DNA from: Robiginitalea myxolifaciens | Lineage (GTDB): Bacteria; Bacteroidota; Bacteroidia; Flavobacteriales; Flavobacteriaceae | Length of the DNA stretch: 64,000 bases | Direction: 5' to 3' | NCBI RefSeq assembly: GCF_900115205.1 | Contig: NZ_FOYQ01000001.1 | Location: 1-64,000 of the forward strand | Part shown: positions 7,610 through 16,645 of the stretch, piece after piece | How the letters are laid out: each line of letters opens with the position of its first letter | Numbering within the stretch: the stretch's first letter is position 1 | The notes under the pieces: generated by a model | The model's database searches: none | Seen by the model: only the letters and a program-made list of their open reading frames with translations | What the model was told of the DNA's origin: nothing | Translations under genes and position numbers: made by a program

Positions 7610-10063
7610 TTAAATGTAGTCTACATTATAGATCACACGAATACTCCTGAATTGTGAAATAGCATTAAAAGATCGTTCGATTCTTTTGATGCTATTTTTC
7701 GTTTGGGCAAGTCCCTGATTTGGAGGAAGTTTGATCAGGATATTCCGGATGTATTGATTTCGGATTCGCGCTATCGGGGGGAATTCAGGACCCAATACGC
7801 CGCGTGTAAAACGCTGACGCAGTGCCTGGTTGAACCAGTTGGAACCCTCCACTACCCTATTGAATTCTTTGTGTCGGAAAGTAATTTTGATCAGTCGGAG
7901 TGCCGGAGGATATTCAAATTGCTGTCGTTCGTAAAGTTGGTCTGCGAACATACCCAGATAATCATTGGCCGAAACCTGCTGAAGGATGCGATGGTTCGGG
8001 TTAAAGGTCTGTATAAGCACCAGGCCCCGGTCGCGGGTCCGACCGGCACGTCCGGCCACCTGGGTCAGTAATTGGAAACAACGCTCATGTGCCCGGAAAT
8101 GGGGAAAATTCAATAAGGTATCGGCATTCATTATGCCGACCAGGCCCACATTTCGGAAATCGAGTCCCTTAGTAAGCATCTGGGTTCCCACCAGAATATC
8201 GATTTCGCGGGCTTCGAAATCCTGAATAACGCGCTGAAATCCATATTTCCCCCGGGTAGTATCCAGGTCCATGCGCCGCACGGCGGCATCCGGAAAGATT
8301 CTTGCAACCTCCTCTTCTACCTGTTCGGTCCCGAAACCTTTGGTGTCCAGCGTTACATTGCCACAGGCCTCGCAGTCCGGCTCCAGGTTGCGGTGATGTC
8401 CGCAATAATGACAGCGCAGTTCTTTGCGGTACTGGTGGAAGGTCAGGGAGACATCGCAATTGGGACATTGCGGGGAATGACCACAGCTCAGGCATTCGAC
8501 AATCGGGGCAAATCCGCGACGATTCTGGAATAGGATTATTTGCCGGCCTTCGTTTAGCTGTTCTTCAATAGCCAGTTTAAGACGTTCCGAGAACCGTCCG
8601 TCCATCCGCTTTTTGCGCTGATACATCCCCAAATCGACCAGTTCCATTTCCGGAGGCAGGACATTGCCATACCTGCGTTTCATTTCTACCAGTGCGTATT
8701 TCCCGGTTTTGGCATTGTGGTAGCTCTCCACGGCCGGAGTGGCCGACCCGAGTAGTACCTGTGCCTTGTGATAGCCTGCCAGGACTATAGCGGCATCCCG
8801 GGCGTGATACCTCGGGGCAGGATCAAATTGCTTAAAGGTATTTTCGTGCTCTTCGTCAATAACCAGCAACCCTAATTTCGCAAAGGGGAGGAAAAGGGCA
8901 GATCGCGCACCCACAATGAGTCGGGCCCGCTCGGAATGAGACGCAATTCGCCGCCAAAGTTCGGCCCGCTCCTGCAAATTCAGGCGGGAATGAAATACAG
9001 CAACCTGTTCCCCGAAAACAGCTTCCAGGCGACGCACCAATTGTTCGGTCAGCGAAATTTCCGGAACCAGATACAGGGTTTGTTTCCCGGCCTCGAGTTG
9101 TTGGGAAATCAAGTGGATATAGATTTCTGTTTTACCCGATGACGTTATCCCGTGTAAAAGTGTTGGTTTCCCGGCGGCCAATCCCGTTTGAATTTCACCG
9201 AGAGCCCGCTGCTGCTCTTCGGTCAGTACGGGTAGCGTGCCTCCTCCACTTGCGTCATCGGTATCCAGTCGGGAAGTTTCCAGGAGGTATTCCTCCAGAA
9301 TTCCTTTGTCGATCAATGCGTTGAGGCTGGGTCTTGAAGCACCCGAAGCCTTTAATAAATCCTTCGTTTTTACCGGCTTTTCCTTCCCTTGTTGCAGTTG
9401 GAATAGTTGCAGGACCAGGGCGCCTTGTTTAGGAGCTCGGCTTAAGGCCTCCATAGCCTCCTCCAGTGCAGACTCCTCTTGATACTGTGTGGCGAGGCGG
9501 GTAAATCGCTCAGCCTTGGGTTTAAATCGCTCCACGAGCTTTTCCTCCTGGATCACCCAACCCTTTCCTACCATGCCGTGAAGCAACGGCAACACATTTT
9601 TGCGATCCACAATCTGGCTGATTTCCTCCACGCTCAGGACATCCTGATGGCCCAATGCTTCCAGGATAAGGAAGGCATCATCGGGCAATTCGCCATCAGA
9701 CTTCGGTGGAACACCCGCTTTAACACGAGTCTCGCTCTGAAGCAAGAATACCGAAGGTACAGCAGTGCGGAACACTTCCCCCAGCGTACACATGTAGTAG
9801 GAAGCAATCCAGATCCAGTGTCGCAACTGAATTTCGCTGACCAGGGGCTCCTGGTCCAGGACCCGATATATCTCTTTGGGCTCGTAGGCCTCAGGTTTCT
9901 CCTGATGACATTTTAGCACCAGGCCTGTATACAGTTTTCGCTTACCGAAGGGGACGGCCACCCGCATACCCACTTCCATTTGATCCAGCAAATCCGCAGG
10001 TATGGCGTAGGTATAATTCCTTTCGAGGGGAAGCGGGAGCAATATGTCGGCAAAATAGGTCAT
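7610..10063 (-). CDS. priA: replication restart helicase PriA (primosomal protein N')
   Basis: This 817-residue PriA restarts stalled replication forks by binding fork structures and loading the primosome. Visible parts: the N-terminal 3'-DNA-binding and winged-helix regions; a Walker A motif LLHGITSSGKTE; the DEEH box LVIDEEHENTFK; paired zinc-binding Cys motifs (CLSCGHSPQCPNC, then CHYC and CEAC); and the helicase motif with LTQVAGRAGR. All eight zinc cysteines are present. It is transcribed towards the response regulator, with adjoining stop codons. Confidence 0.98.
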   Translation of the reverse strand: MTYFADILLPLPLERNYTYAIPADLLDQMEVGMRVAVPFGKRKLYTGLVLKCHQEKPEAYEPKEIYRVLDQEPLVSEIQLRHWIWIASYYMCTLGEVFRTAVPSVFLLQSETRVKAGVPPKSDGELPDDAFLILEALGHQDVLSVEEISQIVDRKNVLPLLHGMVGKGWVIQEEKLVERFKPKAERFTRLATQYQEESALEEAMEALSRAPKQGALVLQLFQLQQGKEKPVKTKDLLKASGASRPSLNALIDKGILEEYLLETSRLDTDDASGGGTLPVLTEEQQRALGEIQTGLAAGKPTLLHGITSSGKTEIYIHLISQQLEAGKQTLYLVPEISLTEQLVRRLEAVFGEQVAVFHSRLNLQERAELWRRIASHSERARLIVGARSALFLPFAKLGLLVIDEEHENTFKQFDPAPRYHARDAAIVLAGYHKAQVLLGSATPAVESYHNAKTGKYALVEMKRRYGNVLPPEMELVDLGMYQRKKRMDGRFSERLKLAIEEQLNEGRQIILFQNRRGFAPIVECLSCGHSPQCPNCDVSLTFHQYRKELRCHYCGHHRNLEPDCEACGNVTLDTKGFGTEQVEEEVARIFPDAAVRRMDLDTTRGKYGFQRVIQDFEAREIDILVGTQMLTKGLDFRNVGLVGIMNADTLLNFPHFRAHERCFQLLTQVAGRAGRTRDRGLVLIQTFNPNHRILQQVSANDYLGMFADQLYERQQFEYPPALRLIKITFRHKEFNRVVEGSNWFNQALRQRFTRGVLGPEFPPIARIRNQYIRNILIKLPPNQGLAQTKNSIKRIERSFNAISQFRSIRVIYNVDYI

Positions 10064-10102
10064 TCAAAAAAGCACCGGCCCTGCAGGCGGCGATATGGAA
10101 AT

Positions 10103-11080
10103 TCAACTTTTCTCCTCCCCGGGATAACTCCTGCGGAGGTAATTCAAGGTGGCATTCAATTCAAAGCCCAGCAGGAGAATATTGGAGTTTAGCCAGATAT
10201 AAACCATCAGAATCAATAAGCCACTCAGGGTTCCATACAGCTCATTGTATCGGGCAAAGCTATCGATATAAATCCCGAAAAAATAGGAGGTTAGAAGGAT
10301 CAACAATGTGGTCATTAAGGCGCCGTAAGAAAAGAATTTCGCCTGTTTGCCCTCGGCGGTGCCAAAGTAATAGAGTATGGCCGTGGTCAGGTAAGTCAAT
10401 AGGGTAAAGAATAAGAATTTACCGATGCGCGCGCCAAAGATTTCTCCTTCATCCAGTACTACCCCACTGGTTTTAGCGGTGAAGTCCGTAAGGTAGCCCA
10501 GTACGTAAAATTCGAAATAGACATAACCCACTGCACCAATAATCAACAACAAGGAAAGAATCAAACCCACCATGAGTGCATAGGCGTATTGCTTAAAGAA
10601 GTTTCTGGTGAGTTCAATATGATAGCTATTTTCAAATCCCCCGAAAATGGCATTAACGCCATTGGCCATCAGCAGAATAGAAATCAGAAAAGCAGAGGAT
10701 AGCAATCCGCCTTGCTTGCGATCCCGGATTTGCTGAAAGATCTCTGTAAAGTAATCCCCGGTGGCGGCCGGCAGGAAACTTTCCATAAATTTTAGGAATT
10801 GCGTGTCAAATTCGGCATTGCCCAGACTTACGTATGGAATAATAAAGGGTATTAGGGTAATGAGGAAAATAAGCAGCGGAAACAGGGCCATAAAGAGACT
10901 AAAGGCAATGGCACTTGCCCGGGTCGACAAGGCACCTCCAATGATCCCTTTGACGTACATGACCAGCAAATCGTAGAGCGATAAGCCTTCGAAAGCAGGC
11001 AATTGAATGCGCCTCAGGAATAAAATCAACTGACGAATGATCGGCAGGCGTTCCAGTTTTTCTTCCAGTGATTCTCCCAT
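10103..11080 (-). CDS. YihY/BrkB family membrane protein
   Basis: This 325-residue inner-membrane protein has a short cytoplasmic N-terminus and about six hydrophobic segments (for example LFMALFPLLIFLITLIPFI and ALMVGLILSLLLIIGAVGYVYF), matching the YihY/BrkB family. The family was once called ribonuclease BN, a misassignment; its real role is unclear. Its ATG follows the nadC stop with no gap, so it is probably translated from the same mRNA. Confidence 0.9.
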   Translation of the reverse strand: MGESLEEKLERLPIIRQLILFLRRIQLPAFEGLSLYDLLVMYVKGIIGGALSTRASAIAFSLFMALFPLLIFLITLIPFIIPYVSLGNAEFDTQFLKFMESFLPAATGDYFTEIFQQIRDRKQGGLLSSAFLISILLMANGVNAIFGGFENSYHIELTRNFFKQYAYALMVGLILSLLLIIGAVGYVYFEFYVLGYLTDFTAKTSGVVLDEGEIFGARIGKFLFFTLLTYLTTAILYYFGTAEGKQAKFFSYGALMTTLLILLTSYFFGIYIDSFARYNELYGTLSGLLILMVYIWLNSNILLLGFELNATLNYLRRSYPGEEKS

Positions 11081-11944
11081 TTAAACAGCTTTCAGGCTAA
11101 GGTCCATATTGGAAACGGAATGGGTCAGGGCCCCTGAAGAAATATAATCCACGCCACATTCGGCGTAGGCCCGCAAGGTTTCCGCCGTGATTCCTCCTGA
11201 GGATTCGCTCTGGCAGGAATCGCCAATAAGGGCAACGGCCTCCCGGGTCTGCTCGTAATTGAAATTATCCAATAAAATCCGGTGGATCCCGCCATTGTCT
11301 AGGATTTCCCGAACCTCATCCAGATCGCGGGCTTCTACAATAATTTTTAAATCCCTCCCGGTGCGTTCCAAATAACTTTTGGTTTTGCCAATCGCAGCAG
11401 AAATTCCCCCGGCAAAGTCAATGTGGTTATCCTTGAGCATGATCATATCGTAGAGCGCAAACCGATGGTTTTCTCCCCCTCCGATTTTAACGGCCCACTT
11501 TTCCAAAGCGCGAATTCCCGGTGTTGTCTTTCGGGTATCCAGAATCTTCGTGCCGGTACCTTCCAGCAAAGCCGTGTACTCCCTGGTCTTTGTGGCTATG
11601 GCACTCATACGCTGCATGGCGTTGAGCACCAGGCGTTCGGCCCGTAAAATGGCCTGTGAACTCCCACTGACGTAAAAGGCAACATCGCCGTAGCTTACCT
11701 GGGCGCCATCTTGCATTATCGGGTTAAATTCCAGTTCCGGGTCGGTCGCGGCAAACACCTGTCTCGCAAAATCTACCCCTGCCAAATAGCCTTCATCCTT
11801 TACAAGTAAGCGAGCTTTGCCCTTAGCCGTTTCGGGTATACAGGCCAGGGAACTGTGATCGCCATCGCCTACATCTTCGCGTAAGGCATTTGCGATTATA
11901 TGGTCTATCTCCCACTGGAATTGTTCGGCTGAAATCATCTGCAA
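11081..11944 (-). CDS. nadC: nicotinate-nucleotide diphosphorylase (carboxylating)
   Basis: This 287-residue quinolinate phosphoribosyltransferase makes nicotinate mononucleotide from quinolinate and PRPP in NAD synthesis. Signature stretches are ILDTRKTTPGIRALEKWAVKIGGGENHR and LKDNHID, followed by the TIM-barrel phosphate-binding loops (IVEARDLDEV, ILLDNF, SGGI, DYISSGALTHS). Length is standard. The next gene (YihY/BrkB) starts directly after the stop. nadA and nadB are not in the window. Confidence 0.97.
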   Translation of the reverse strand: MQMISAEQFQWEIDHIIANALREDVGDGDHSSLACIPETAKGKARLLVKDEGYLAGVDFARQVFAATDPELEFNPIMQDGAQVSYGDVAFYVSGSSQAILRAERLVLNAMQRMSAIATKTREYTALLEGTGTKILDTRKTTPGIRALEKWAVKIGGGENHRFALYDMIMLKDNHIDFAGGISAAIGKTKSYLERTGRDLKIIVEARDLDEVREILDNGGIHRILLDNFNYEQTREAVALIGDSCQSESSGGITAETLRAYAECGVDYISSGALTHSVSNMDLSLKAV

Positions 11945-12023
11945 AAAATAAAGTCCTAAAGTACTAAATAGTTGTGTGAAAGTCCTGCAGGGAAAATGTC
12001 CCGATCCTTCCGGCTAAAGCAAC

Positions 12024-12031
12024 TACCTTTG
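12024..12031 (+). promoter_or_regulatory. candidate -7 box of rlmH, very close to the start codon
   Basis: TACCTTTG, a perfect TAnnTTTG, ends only 4 bases before the rlmH ATG (12036). With the usual 4-6-base distance to the transcription start, the mRNA would begin at or next to the start codon. Confidence 0.5.
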
Positions 12032-12035
12032 GGGT

Positions 12036-12509
12036 ATGAAATTAGTATTGCTCGCCTGTGGCAAAACGCAGCCTGCTCAGCTGGAGCCGCTCATCGCAGA
12101 TTTTTCCAAACGCATAAAGCGCTATCTCCCTTTCGAGATCATTTACACACGGGATTTGAAGTTTAAAGGGAATACCGATCCCGATTTTATGCGTCAAAAA
12201 GAAGGCGAGGTCCTCCTCAGTCAACTACAACCACAGGATCAGGTTTGGATCCTGGATGAAGCCGGGCGGCAGTTTACTTCCAGGGGGTTCGCAAAGCGTT
12301 TGCAAAAAGCAATGAATGCCGGGCCTAAACGGCTGGTTCTCATCATCGGCGGCGCCTATGGCTTTAGTCAAGAGGTTCGGGAGAAGGCGGATTTTTCCCT
12401 GAGCCTTTCAGAGATGACCTTTAACCACCAGGTAGTCAGACTCATGGCTGTGGAACAACTCTATCGCGCCCTATCAATCTTAAGGGGCGACCCCTACCAC
12501 AACGATTAA
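12036..12509 (+). CDS. rlmH: 23S rRNA (pseudouridine(1915)-N(3))-methyltransferase RlmH
   Basis: This 157-residue SPOUT-class methyltransferase modifies pseudouridine 1915 in helix 69 of 23S rRNA. It begins MKLVLLACGKT and carries the AdoMet knot motif LVLIIGGAYGFSQEVREKADFSLSLSEMTFNHQ near residues 97-130, then the conserved C-terminal YRALSILRGDPYHN. Length is exactly typical. It is divergent from nadC and convergent with the serB-serA fusion. Confidence 0.97.
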   Translation: MKLVLLACGKTQPAQLEPLIADFSKRIKRYLPFEIIYTRDLKFKGNTDPDFMRQKEGEVLLSQLQPQDQVWILDEAGRQFTSRGFAKRLQKAMNAGPKRLVLIIGGAYGFSQEVREKADFSLSLSEMTFNHQVVRLMAVEQLYRALSILRGDPYHND

Positions 12510-12531
12510 TGGGCTTGCCAAAAACAGCTTC

Positions 12532-14442
12532 CTAGTAGAGTACCCTGAATTTTATGGTGTGTTCGATCTTACGCAGGGCCCGGACCACTTCTTTATTGTA
12601 ATCCTTATCCAAATCCGTAATTACATATCCCACCTGAGGGTCAGTAGAAAGGTACTGTCCGGTAATATTCATATCGAATTCGGCCAGTACTTTGTTGATG
12701 TGCGCCATGATTCCGGGAACATTCCGGTGGATATGCAGGAATCGGTGCGCATTCTGCTGTTTGGGCAAACGGATATTCGGGAAATTCACGGCATCAACAG
12801 TGCTCCCTGCGTTGATGTATTCCATGATCTTATTGGGAACAAAATCAGCGATGTCTCGCTGGGCTTCCTCGGTACTTCCCCCGATATGCGGGGTTAGGAT
12901 TACGTTTTCCAGGCCGGCCAGTTCGGTCTGGTACTCCCCGTTACTTCTGGGTTCTTCAGGATATACATCGATGGCGGCACCTGCCAGCTTCCCGCTTTTA
13001 AGGGCGTTGCCCAGGGCGGGGATATCTACTACAAATCCGCGGCTCAGGTTAATGAGATAGGCCCCTTCACGCATGCGCGCCAGTTCCCGCTCCCCGATAT
13101 AATTCTTATTGGCGGGGTTGTCGTCGATATGCAGGGTAACGACATCGGAGACCGAAAGAAGGTCTTCCAGGGTATTGCATTTTGTGGCGTTCCCCAGAGC
13201 GAGCTGTTCATCCACATCGTAATAATACACACGCATTCCCATAGCCTCAGCGAGAACAGAGAGCTGCTTCCCGATGTTCCCGTAGCCTACGATACCCAGG
13301 TTCTTTCCACGTATCTCGCGGGAATTTGCTGCCGTCTTGTTCCACTTCCCGCCGTGGATTTCTGTACTGCGCGGAAATATGCTGCGCATGAGCATGATAA
13401 TTTCCCCTATCGCCAGTTCGACCACGGAGCGGGTATTGCTGTAGGGAGCGTTGAAAACGACGACCCCTTTTTCCTTGGCGTATTCCAGGGCTATTTGTGT
13501 GGTCCCGATACAAAAGGCACCCACAACCAGAAGTTTGTCTGCGGCATCAAGCACGCGTTGGGTTACCTGAGTTTTAGAGCGGATCCCGAGGACATGTACC
13601 CCCTTAATGCGCTCAATGAGCTCTTCCTCCGGCAAACTGTGCGATACGAGTTCAACGGAGAATCCATCTTCGGAAAGGTTATCAAAAGCTGCCGGGTGGA
13701 CATTTTCCAGCAGTAAAATCTTAATTCGGTTCTTAGGGTAACTTAAGTTTCTAGGCAAATCGTTCACAAATAAAAATTCATCCAGGTTGGGTGCAATATG
13801 ATCGGCATTGCGGGCCGCCTTCTCGCGATGTACATTTTCGGTATAGGCGAAGAATTTATCGGCTATTCCTGCCTCACGCATCACATAATCGCTGTATCCG
13901 TCTCCAATTACCTGGACCTCTCCGTCCAGGTCGAGTTGCCGGAGACAGGCGATCTTTCCATTATGAGTGGCCAGGACATTTTCTTTGTCGAAGCCAATAA
14001 TCTTTCCTTCCGCATCTACTTCAAAAGTATTGGCAAAAACCCTTTCGGAAGGGATGTTGTATTCCGAGACAATAGGATCGATAAATTCCTTAAAGCCACA
14101 GGAAATAACGTAAATATCATCGGCATAATCTTCAAAGAATGCACGATTGGCGGTAATGGACTTACTGATCTTGTTCCGGAGCGCGTCAATAAGCGGAATG
14201 AGATCTTTCTCATGCGCATTGAGCAGCCGTATCCGTCGTTCCAGGGATTCCGTAAAGGATATATCCCCATCGATACCGAGGTTGGTTATCTCCTGGATTT
14301 TACGGATAATCTCTTCCCGGTCTTCCCTGTTTTCCAGGGTAAGTTCTGCCAGCACATCCAGGGCTTCGACCTGGGTAAGTGTACTGTCGAAATCGAATAT
14401 GAATTTACGGGTGGAAATCGTTTGGTTTGATTGTTTTGCCAT
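12532..14442 (-). CDS. serA: phosphoserine phosphatase-like / D-3-phosphoglycerate dehydrogenase fusion
   Basis: This 636-residue protein joins two serine-pathway enzymes. Residues about 12-230 form a HAD phosphatase like SerB: motif I FDFDSTLT with Asp17 and Asp19, motif II VISCGF, and motif IV IGDGYSDYVM. Residues about 240-540 are SerA: the NAD-binding LGIVGYGNIGKQ, the substrate Arg in INLSRGFVVD and the catalytic His in LTPHIGGSTEEAQ. A C-terminal ACT domain (about 560-636) could sense serine. The order is SerB-like then SerA, so the first and last steps from 3-phosphoglycerate are linked; the middle step (SerC) is not here. Confidence 0.93.
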   Translation of the reverse strand: MAKQSNQTISTRKFIFDFDSTLTQVEALDVLAELTLENREDREEIIRKIQEITNLGIDGDISFTESLERRIRLLNAHEKDLIPLIDALRNKISKSITANRAFFEDYADDIYVISCGFKEFIDPIVSEYNIPSERVFANTFEVDAEGKIIGFDKENVLATHNGKIACLRQLDLDGEVQVIGDGYSDYVMREAGIADKFFAYTENVHREKAARNADHIAPNLDEFLFVNDLPRNLSYPKNRIKILLLENVHPAAFDNLSEDGFSVELVSHSLPEEELIERIKGVHVLGIRSKTQVTQRVLDAADKLLVVGAFCIGTTQIALEYAKEKGVVVFNAPYSNTRSVVELAIGEIIMLMRSIFPRSTEIHGGKWNKTAANSREIRGKNLGIVGYGNIGKQLSVLAEAMGMRVYYYDVDEQLALGNATKCNTLEDLLSVSDVVTLHIDDNPANKNYIGERELARMREGAYLINLSRGFVVDIPALGNALKSGKLAGAAIDVYPEEPRSNGEYQTELAGLENVILTPHIGGSTEEAQRDIADFVPNKIMEYINAGSTVDAVNFPNIRLPKQQNAHRFLHIHRNVPGIMAHINKVLAEFDMNITGQYLSTDPQVGYVITDLDKDYNKEVVRALRKIEHTIKFRVLY

Positions 14443-14617
14443 AAAACTGCCTCCTGGCTTCTCGCACTTTTCGGGGGTGAATATACTAAGTTTTCCCCGG
14501 CCACAATCGCTGCATTTCTTAATTCGAAACTCCCCGCAGCTCAGGCGGGATTCTATTGAAAATTTCGCGATTTAGCCTGCCCTTTTTTAAGAATACTGCA
14601 AGTGGAATTCTAAAGAT

Positions 14618-15088
14618 TCAGAACCATCTCCGGGTTTGCAGGCAAAACTGTTTGAACTCGTTCCCAAACAGCCGGGACAACTGACGCTCTTCCGGTTGGA
14701 TCTGAAAACGATTCATATAGGCGACATAACCAGCCGCAACTAAGGTGTTAAAGGCATTGCCTAAATGCAGTCCTAACGCCAGTAAGAACAAAAGCATTCC
14801 CAAATACATGGGATTTCGGGTAAACCGATATATTCCGGTAGTTACCAAATGAGATGCCGACTGCGGTTTGGTGGGATCGATCGTGGTTTTGTGCCGCGCA
14901 AATTGAATCAGAGCAATCCCTGCCACCAACACGGCCAGCACTACTAATAGCTTCATCAAGAGCTCGCGACCAAAAAAATCGAATTCCCCTACCGGCAGCG
15001 TGCGGTCTAACAGGAACATCAGGGCTCCGAAAATCAGAAATACAAGGGCCGGGGGAATTTTTAACTCCAGAAATTGCAGGTTTCGCAT
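14618..15088 (-). CDS. isoprenylcysteine carboxylmethyltransferase-like membrane methyltransferase
   Basis: This 156-residue membrane protein has about four hydrophobic segments and the ICMT/PEMT-family signature TTGIYRFTRNPMYLGMLLFL, followed near the C-terminus by a charged EERQLSRLFG-like motif (here RQLSRLFGNEF). Members methylate small or lipid-like substrates with AdoMet at the membrane; the bacterial substrates are mostly unknown. It is divergent from the XTP/dITP pyrophosphatase gene. Confidence 0.88.
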   Translation of the reverse strand: MRNLQFLELKIPPALVFLIFGALMFLLDRTLPVGEFDFFGRELLMKLLVVLAVLVAGIALIQFARHKTTIDPTKPQSASHLVTTGIYRFTRNPMYLGMLLFLLALGLHLGNAFNTLVAAGYVAYMNRFQIQPEERQLSRLFGNEFKQFCLQTRRWF

Positions 15089-15104
15089 AGGCTGGTAAAA
15101 GTAC

Positions 15105-15112
15105 TATTTTTG
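15105..15112 (+). promoter_or_regulatory. candidate -7 box for the XTP/dITP pyrophosphatase gene
   Basis: TATTTTTG matches TAnnTTTG and lies 50 bases upstream of the TTG start codon at 15163. No -33 TTG at the usual spacing. Confidence 0.4.
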
Positions 15113-15162
15113 AGCGGTAAATCCATTGCCAAACACGCGCAGGAACCTAAGCTTTACCCCTA

Positions 15163-15741
15163 TTGAAAACCCTGGTATTCGCAACGAATAACCCCCACAA
15201 ACTGGAAGAAGTCCGGCAAATGCTCCCGGCTTCCATCGAGTTGAAATCCCTTAAAGATATCGGCTGCATGCAGGACATCCCGGAAACGGGAACAACCCTT
15301 GAAGCCAATGCCCGCTTAAAGGCGGAATTCATCCGCGAACGCTTTGGCTTGGATGTCTTTGCAGACGATACCGGGCTGGAAGTAGAAGCCCTGGACGGAG
15401 CCCCTGGTGTGTATTCGGCGCGTTATGCCGGAGAGCCGGGCAATAGTGCTGCTAACATGGCCTTGTTAATGGAGAATATGAAGGGCCAAGCCAATCGAAA
15501 AGCCCGCTTCAGGACGGTAATTGCCCTATTTTTAGCCGATTCCTACTATGAATTTGAAGGCATTGTTACTGGTGAAATCCTCGAAGCCGCCCAGGGAGAA
15601 AAAGGATTTGGGTACGATCCCCTATTCGCCCCGGAAGGACAAGCGCGTAGTTTTGCCGAATTCAGTATGTCTGAAAAAAATGAAATCAGCCACCGTGGCC
15701 GGGCATTCCGGAAGTTGCAGGCCTTCCTCGCACACCGTTAA
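15163..15741 (+). CDS. rdgB: XTP/dITP diphosphatase (non-canonical purine NTP pyrophosphatase)
   Basis: This 192-residue Ham1/RdgB protein hydrolyses dITP and XTP to monophosphates, keeping deaminated purines out of nucleic acids. It begins MKTLVFATNNPHKLEEV and carries FADDTGLEVEALDGAPGVYSARYAG, the core active-site signature, plus GYDPLF and SHRGRAF. The start codon is TTG, not ATG; the conserved LVFATNN strand begins three codons later, so the start is firm. Confidence 0.97.
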   Translation: MKTLVFATNNPHKLEEVRQMLPASIELKSLKDIGCMQDIPETGTTLEANARLKAEFIRERFGLDVFADDTGLEVEALDGAPGVYSARYAGEPGNSAANMALLMENMKGQANRKARFRTVIALFLADSYYEFEGIVTGEILEAAQGEKGFGYDPLFAPEGQARSFAEFSMSEKNEISHRGRAFRKLQAFLAHR

Positions 15742-15809
15742 GGCCTTCCTAAAAATTGGGAACAGGAGTATTTTTTTACGTTCTTAGCATTCCAACCGAA
15801 GGTGGATTT

Positions 15810-16595
15810 ATGAAGTACTACTTTACCCTGTTATTTTTTCTTGCCCTTTCTACCGCCGTTATCGCCCAGGATACGACACCTGAAGGGAGCGAAAGCAGGG
15901 ATTTCTCCGCCCGGGTAATCAATGCACAAACCCAACGACCGCTGGAAAGTGTTCACGTGGTAAACCTCAACCAGGTGGTGGGTACCATTACCGATGCACA
16001 AGGCGAATTTACTATTCGCGCAGCTGTGAACGATACCCTGTTTTTCTCCTATCTCGGTTTTAAAACACAAAAAATCCGGGTCACCAATGATATGTTCCGC
16101 TTCGCTGAAACCCAGGTTGAACTCACCGAATTGGCTTATGCCCTGGAAGAAGTTATCGTACAACCCTATCAGCTTACCGGTTTTCTGGACATCGATGTGC
16201 GTAACCTCCCGATGAACAATGCCTATCAGTACAGTATTTCGGGCTTACCGGTGAGTTATGAAGGAGGAAACAAGAGCCCGAATGCGGTTACCAAAGTCCT
16301 GGGTGCCATTATGAACCCCGCGGACCTGTTGCGGAATTTGTTTGGCCGCCATCCCCGTCAGATGCGGAAACTACGGCAAGTAAAGGAAGACGATCGCATT
16401 CGCGACCTGCTCGCATCTAAATTTGACCGGGAAACTCTTACGGAACTCCTGCAACTCGAAAAGGTTGACATCGAAGATATCCTTACAAACTGCAATTATT
16501 CTTCATCTTTTATCCGGACGGCAAATGACTTGCAAATCCTCGATGCCCTGAGCGCTTGCTATGAGGAATTCAAAGTGCTGAACCGGCAAAATTAA
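15810..16595 (+). CDS. carboxypeptidase-like regulatory domain protein (exported)
   Basis: I start this protein at the ATG at 15810 because a signal peptide begins there (MKYYFTLLFFLALSTAVIAQ); an upstream ATG at 15756 would place 18 extra residues before it. The 261-residue product has a CarboxypepD_reg-like beta-sandwich after the leader (FSARVINAQTQRPLESVHVVNL...TDAQGEFTIRA, LFFSYLGFKTQKI), the module often found at the N-terminus of TonB receptors. No barrel follows, only a helical C-terminus. Its role is unknown. It precedes the amylase gene by 50 bases. Confidence 0.82.
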   Translation: MKYYFTLLFFLALSTAVIAQDTTPEGSESRDFSARVINAQTQRPLESVHVVNLNQVVGTITDAQGEFTIRAAVNDTLFFSYLGFKTQKIRVTNDMFRFAETQVELTELAYALEEVIVQPYQLTGFLDIDVRNLPMNNAYQYSISGLPVSYEGGNKSPNAVTKVLGAIMNPADLLRNLFGRHPRQMRKLRQVKEDDRIRDLLASKFDRETLTELLQLEKVDIEDILTNCNYSSSFIRTANDLQILDALSACYEEFKVLNRQN

Positions 16596-16645
16596 TTTTA
16601 CTTTTCGCCCGCCATTTTATAGTTTTAGGGCAAATCCTCGGCCCT

